From Thermoplasmata archaeon (GTDB taxonomy: Archaea > Thermoplasmatota > Thermoplasmata > SG8-5): a DNA stretch of 10,029 nucleotides. The notes beneath the pieces are model-generated. The model had not been told where the DNA came from. It saw only the letters and a list, made by a program, of their open reading frames with translations, and made no database searches. Made by a program: the position numbers and the translations under genes. The stretch is from positions 1 to 10,029 of the forward strand of contig JAUSPR010000100.1 in NCBI GenBank assembly GCA_030655715.1, in the 5' to 3' direction. Shown piece by piece: positions 6,339 to 10,029 of the stretch; positions within the stretch are counted from its first letter, which is position 1; each line of letters starts with the position of its first letter.

Positions 6339-6348
6339 GTATATATGA
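6339..6348 (+). promoter_or_regulatory. TATA box for the zinc-ribbon/TPR gene
   Basis: GTATATATGA, preceded by a purine-rich GGTAAA, is centred about 26 bases upstream of 6370. That predicts a transcript starting at or next to the GTG at 6371. Translation is then either leaderless from that GTG or starts at the ATG at 6380 after a leader of about 9 bases. Confidence 0.55.
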
Positions 6349-6370
6349 AGCTGGCTTATTACAGTATAAC

Positions 6371-7999
6371 GTGGACGGGATGGACAAATGCCCGGTGTGC
6401 GGCAGTGCCATGGGTAATGATGCAAAGGCCTGCATGGTTTGCGGAACTGAGTTTAATTCTACTGACCTTTATTGTCAGGTATGCAATTCCCACGTTAAGG
6501 AATCTGCTACAAAATGTCTTGAATGCGGGACTGACCTAACTCATCTCCCGCCAAAGCCCGAGGGAATTGTTGAGGAAATCACAGAGGAAGATGCGGAATC
6601 CATTGAAGTTCCTTCCGAAGAAGTGAAGGGTGCTGCCGAGGAGATTGCAACAATTGTGGTTGTTGATGTCGAGCTAGAGGAATTGGTTAGGCTTTCGGCC
6701 ATAGGCCCCTTGCGAGCCAAAATCCTCTTCGATGCTGGCTTTACAGATTTAAGAAAATTAAAACAGGCCAGTGTTGTCGAATTGATGAATATTCGCGGTA
6801 TCGGAAGAAAGGCTGCGGGTGAAATCAAAAGCGCGCTCAGGGAACACACATTAGAAGATCTTAGAGCATTGGAACTGACCGAGGAAAACGTGGGTTCCGA
6901 ATACCAATGTCAGCTTTGTGGAACTGTGGTGAGTGCCTATGAGTCATCTTGTTACGAGTGCGGGTGCATATTCAAGCCTGACGAACTGGCTGATGGCGAT
7001 TCTGACAGACTGGCCCTTTCATATTATGATAGCAAGCTTTTGAGAACTCCGGAAAACAAGGATCTTTGGTATGCCAGAGGTGCGACTCTAGTAAAAATGG
7101 AGAATTATGAACATGCTCTCAGTTCCTTCAATAAGGCAATAGAAATTGACCCCTCATATCAGACTGCCTGGATGTCGAAAGCAGATGTCTACAACAAATT
7201 GGGAGACTCGGCAAAGGCCGCTGAATGTTACAGCCATATCATCACCAGCGCTTCAGGTGGTCAGATTCCTGGCTCAGAAGATGAGTACGAACCAATCCCT
7301 CAGACATATCTGGATGATGATACCGATGACCTTGAACTGAAGGTTCCTGAACCTCTGCCAGAACCGGAGATGGCACCCGCGATTGAGGAGGAAATTATTG
7401 AGGAAGATACTATTCCAGAAATAACGGATTTAAATTTGGAAGAAGAAACGGCCTCTACGTCCATGAAAATGGCAGAACCGGATTTATCCGTTCAGCCAAC
7501 TCCTGAACCTGAAATTATAAAGCCGGAGACCACGGATGAATTTTCCGAGCTAGCCATGGATTACGAGAAGCAGCAATCCGAAAAACCCAATTATGGCACA
7601 ATGACAGATGCCGAACTCAAGAAGGAACTTTCCAAACGTGCATCGCATGTGAAACCTTACCTTTCATTGGCCAAAAATATGAATGTGGACATCAACCATG
7701 CAAAGAAACTGGTGAGTCGTGCAGTCACTGAAAGCAAGCAGGGCGAGTTAAAAATTGCTATCCAGTTGATGGATGAAGGCATTGAATTCGCCGAAGCTGA
7801 ATTCAACAGGAAAATTATGGGTGATATTGATAACCTGGCTAGCGTTCTTCGTGACCTCAAGAGCACTGGAAAGGATGTCACGTCTGCTGTCGATCTTATA
7901 ACCACTTCGAAGGAACTTCTCGAATCTGGAGATATTGCCAATTCAGTTCAAACACTGAGAAAATGCCTTGAAGTCACCGAGCAAATAGCCTCTACCTAA
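6371..7999 (+). CDS. Triple zinc-ribbon, HhH and TPR protein
   Basis: A 542-residue modular protein with no signal or membrane segment. There are three zinc ribbons of the same C-x2-C-x10-C-x2-C form: C7/C10/C21/C24, C35/C38/C49/C52 and C180/C183/C194/C197. Between the second and third lies a helix-hairpin-helix domain at about 101-158, with hairpins AIGPLRAK and RGIGRKAAG, a fold that usually binds DNA or protein non-specifically. Two TPR units follow at about 228-290 (LWYARGATL, ALSSFNKAIEIDPSYQTAW). A long acidic, proline-rich linker (about 300-405) leads to a helical C-terminal region (408-542) resembling the coiled, TPR-like tails of archaeal zinc-ribbon proteins. It looks like a scaffold or adaptor. 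I cannot name a substrate. GTG 6371 or ATG 6380 is the start. Its UAA stop is the first triplet of RNA copy C. Confidence 0.85.
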   Translation: MDGMDKCPVCGSAMGNDAKACMVCGTEFNSTDLYCQVCNSHVKESATKCLECGTDLTHLPPKPEGIVEEITEEDAESIEVPSEEVKGAAEEIATIVVVDVELEELVRLSAIGPLRAKILFDAGFTDLRKLKQASVVELMNIRGIGRKAAGEIKSALREHTLEDLRALELTEENVGSEYQCQLCGTVVSAYESSCYECGCIFKPDELADGDSDRLALSYYDSKLLRTPENKDLWYARGATLVKMENYEHALSSFNKAIEIDPSYQTAWMSKADVYNKLGDSAKAAECYSHIITSASGGQIPGSEDEYEPIPQTYLDDDTDDLELKVPEPLPEPEMAPAIEEEIIEEDTIPEITDLNLEEETASTSMKMAEPDLSVQPTPEPEIIKPETTDEFSELAMDYEKQQSEKPNYGTMTDAELKKELSKRASHVKPYLSLAKNMNVDINHAKKLVSRAVTESKQGELKIAIQLMDEGIEFAEAEFNRKIMGDIDNLASVLRDLKSTGKDVTSAVDLITTSKELLESGDIANSVQTLRKCLEVTEQIAST

Positions 8000-8151
8000 A
8001 CTACCAGCCTCAAAAATAGCTAACGTTTGTTGCCAGGGCTGGAAGTTTAGAAGTATGGGCCAAGCACCTGATTATCAAAGCCATTTGGCTTTGATTTCAA
8101 ATGCAATAATTTGAACGGTGCTTGGCGGTATTTTCTTGACCGTTCGACACT
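7997..8151 (+). ncRNA. Structured RNA repeat, copy C (short form, 3' UTR)
   Basis: Copy C starts with the UAA stop of the zinc-ribbon/TPR gene. P1 (7997-8049) has the same arms and GTTTGTTGCC segment as copies A and B, though its upper part pairs less well. P2 is CCAAGCACC (8060-8068) with GGTGCTTGG (8117-8125): against copy A one T-A pair has become A-T. P3 is ATCAAAGC (8074-8081) with GCTTTGAT (8088-8095). An extra hairpin TTCAAAT/ATTTGAA (about 8095-8114) fills the space before the P2 3' arm. P4 is reduced to CGGT (8126-8129) and ACCG (8139-8142) around a 9-base loop, lacking the roughly 55-base insert of copy A. The tail ends in GACACTA, whose last bases are the reverse complement of the stop codon of the convergent rqcH gene. 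Confidence 0.65.
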
Positions 8152-10029
8152 AATCTTTCACTACACTGATATCTCCGGGGGGCAATGCGCGGTCTATCTC
8201 TTCGATGGGGACATTGTACTTGTCTGAAAGTTCTTTAGCAAAATTCGAGCGTTTCTCATCGCCTGGTTCGAATGTTATGTATTCGGTCGCATGTGCCTTT
8301 ATCGCGGTAACAGGTCCGCACATGACCTTGTCTGCACCCTGGATGTTCACCATGGCAATTGCCAGTATTATATCAATTTTCTTGGAGTAATTCCGCTTTC
8401 CCCTGATAATGAATGCGCCCTTTGGAACAAATTCTCCGGGTTGCGGGGTCTTGGATACCTGGTCCGGTGTAACCCAATAGGCGCTTCCCGAAGCCAGCTT
8501 TCCCTTCCAGGCTCTTGAAAAGGATACCGCAAAGGTGCAGGCCTCTTCCAGGGTTGCCTCGGTCGCGCTGGCACCTTCCTTTATCACGATACTTGGCGCG
8601 CCATTTGCATCTGCATGAGCATAAAGGTCACCGTCCTTGAGATGTTTTTTCACCACCAGGTCGTTAGTCCTCGTGTCCCTTCCTCCAACCACTATGAAAT
8701 TCTCGCTTGAAAGGAACCAACGAAACTTGTCGAACCAAAACTTTTTGGTCGGTTTTTTAGTGGTTGGCGACCTGGCTATTTCGCCGGCCTTCTTCACAGC
8801 CTTCAGAAGTATCTGGGTGTCCAGGATTGCTTCCTTGGCGCCTTCGGCCTTCTGTTTGGATTTTTTCGATTTGTCATAAAGTTCCGCGGCATTTTCATTC
8901 AAGTTGTTCCTGACATCCAGCTTTGCCTCCGAATCCTCGGATATTCGAACAGTGATATATCCCTCAGTTGGGTCAAATGAGATGACATTTTCCATTGCCT
9001 CAATTTCAGTTTTTACTGCTTGCCAATTCCCACCCGCAAGTAATTTTGCAGTATTCTTCAAAATGAGATCCAGCATGCCATAGTTGGCATAGAGCAGGTC
9101 CCCAAGTTCCTGGCATTCTGTTGCATGTATCTCCAGGCCTTCAAGCGCCTCTTTCTGACTGACCAGCTGCCTTTCCAGCTGCAATTCCCTGCCGCTCTTC
9201 TTCGGGCCTAGTGGCTCAGGTGTAAGATTGGCAAAATAATCTTTGGCTGCCAGGCTGAAACCCGGATATTCTTTCTTATCTAGGCTCTCATGTATCAAAA
9301 GCTCGAATGGAAGAACGTCTGTTTGAAGTCCATCAGGGTTCAGAAGGATATGGGGCGCATGATTCTCCAGACTGGTTTTGAAGGAGCTGATTATGTCCAG
9401 CACTTCCTCGATTTCCTCGTCCGAAAGTTCCGCTGCCTTGTCGGCCTTCTCGCGGCCCAGGCTGGCGCAGACATCCTCAGCATAGACACCGCCAAGGTTC
9501 AATTCTGTTGCCAGGCATCGAACCAGGTCCTTTCCAGAACTGCGAATTACCTGGGTGAGAGAATCCAGGTCCAGGGTGAACGGATCCTGGCTTTCCGGTG
9601 GAAACATATATTCCCTGCCGGCTTTGACATCCCTGGCCTTCCATGACTTGGAAGTAAGAGGTTGATGAATCTTGGTGCCTTGCAGGAGTATGATATTTCC
9701 TGAACCGAACAGTTCAGCAACCAATGTGAATGCCGGCTCCGAGTCAAACTCGAACCTCACTATCCTGTCGAAACCGTGCTGGCTAATCGATTTTAAGGTA
9801 CTGCCTGAAAGGTATTTGCGGAGCACCATCGCGAATGTTGGTGGGTCTGAGTCGGTCGTCGTTCTGAAACCGTCCTCCAGCCAGATACCGTGTGCCAGGT
9901 TAATTGTGATGGATTTTTTCTCACCGATACCGGTCAACCTGAAGAATAAATCTCTATGATTCAGAAGGAAGAATTTCTCGGCCTTCAGGCCGATGCAGGA
10001 CTGAAGCTCTTTCACCACGGCAGCGATGT
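8150..10029 (-). CDS. rqcH: RqcH/NFACT ribosome quality-control protein (5' end beyond window)
   Basis: Archaeal homologue of Rqc2/NEMF/RqcH. Family members bind 60S- or 50S-like subunits that carry a peptidyl-tRNA after ribosome splitting and promote C-terminal tailing or degradation of the stalled chain. The NFACT-N domain is at the start, with a D-R pair in QHGFDRIVRF (minus strand near 9770) and a following glutamate in AELFGSGNIIL; the D-R pair is needed for tailing in characterised members. A coiled-coil middle (about 270-400) leads to NFACT-R (about 425-560: KFRWFLSSENFIVVGGRD, YAHADANGAPSIVIKEG, YWVTPDQVSK, GAFIIRGKRNY). A GTG at 10016-10018 could be taken as the start, but the frame stays open and reads IAAVVKELQ, matching the conserved family N-terminus. 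The true start is therefore just beyond the right edge. The TAG stop touches RNA copy C on the other strand. Confidence 0.93.
   Translation of the reverse strand, partial: IAAVVKELQSCIGLKAEKFFLLNHRDLFFRLTGIGEKKSITINLAHGIWLEDGFRTTTDSDPPTFAMVLRKYLSGSTLKSISQHGFDRIVRFEFDSEPAFTLVAELFGSGNIILLQGTKIHQPLTSKSWKARDVKAGREYMFPPESQDPFTLDLDSLTQVIRSSGKDLVRCLATELNLGGVYAEDVCASLGREKADKAAELSDEEIEEVLDIISSFKTSLENHAPHILLNPDGLQTDVLPFELLIHESLDKKEYPGFSLAAKDYFANLTPEPLGPKKSGRELQLERQLVSQKEALEGLEIHATECQELGDLLYANYGMLDLILKNTAKLLAGGNWQAVKTEIEAMENVISFDPTEGYITVRISEDSEAKLDVRNNLNENAAELYDKSKKSKQKAEGAKEAILDTQILLKAVKKAGEIARSPTTKKPTKKFWFDKFRWFLSSENFIVVGGRDTRTNDLVVKKHLKDGDLYAHADANGAPSIVIKEGASATEATLEEACTFAVSFSRAWKGKLASGSAYWVTPDQVSKTPQPGEFVPKGAFIIRGKRNYSKKIDIILAIAMVNIQGADKVMCGPVTAIKAHATEYITFEPGDEKRSNFAKELSDKYNVPIEEIDRALPPGDISVVKD

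Noticed and set aside
4264..8151. CRISPR array
   Set aside because: There are only three copies, they are long and kilobases apart, in both orientations and with no regular spacers.
10016..10018. GTG as the start of the RqcH gene
   Set aside because: The frame stays open to the window edge and encodes IAAVVKELQ, matching the conserved N-terminus of the family, so the gene is cut by the window.

Overview
The window looks like a chromosomal segment from a euryarchaeon, most likely of the Thermoplasmatota. The signs are an archaeal Pelota, an archaeal NFACT/RqcH protein, a multi-PAS protein ending in the archaeal DUF835 domain, TATA boxes about 25 bases upstream of start codons (leaderless or short-leader mRNAs), and a tRNA gene with an archaeal-type bulge-helix-bulge intron. 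The lineage is inferred from gene content only. I see no transposase, integrase, phage gene or CRISPR array.

Layout, left to right. A soluble four-PAS/DUF835 sensor (minus, 70-2217) is divergent from a 513-residue cysteine-rich protein of unknown function (plus, 2317-3858). That gene meets a 120-residue unknown gene (minus, 3859-4221) tail to tail with no base between the stop codons. The pelota gene (minus, 4473-5510) follows. It is preceded in the same direction by an unlisted 39-residue single-pass membrane microprotein (5565-5684). An AT-rich, apparently bidirectional promoter (about 5738-5761) precedes this pair. To its right are a structured RNA, further hairpins and a tRNA-Arg(GCG) gene whose T-loop is interrupted by a 35-base intron (6076-6184). 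Then come a 542-residue triple zinc-ribbon/HhH/TPR protein (plus, 6371-7999) and, convergent with it, the 3' part of an RqcH/NFACT gene (minus, 8150 to beyond the right edge).

The most striking finding is a repeated structured RNA of about 155-212 bases, present three times: A on minus at 4264-4475, B on plus at 5788-5994, C on plus at 7997-8151. All three share a 52-53 base hairpin P1 with nearly identical arms and a conserved GTTTGTTGCC segment. A second domain (helices P2 and P3) follows, whose helices are kept by compensatory base changes. Copies A and C begin exactly at the UAA stop codon of the upstream protein gene (pelota and the zinc-ribbon protein). Copy B follows no gene but lies at the expected distance downstream of its own TATA box. 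This is either a structured ncRNA family that also occurs as a stop-codon-anchored 3' UTR, or a small non-autonomous mobile element. I do not recognise it as a described family.

Functionally, Pelota (ribosome rescue) and RqcH (nascent-chain quality control on split large subunits) mark this as a ribosome-rescue neighbourhood. The microprotein, the zinc-ribbon/TPR scaffold and the repeated 3' elements are candidates for linked roles, but that link is inference.
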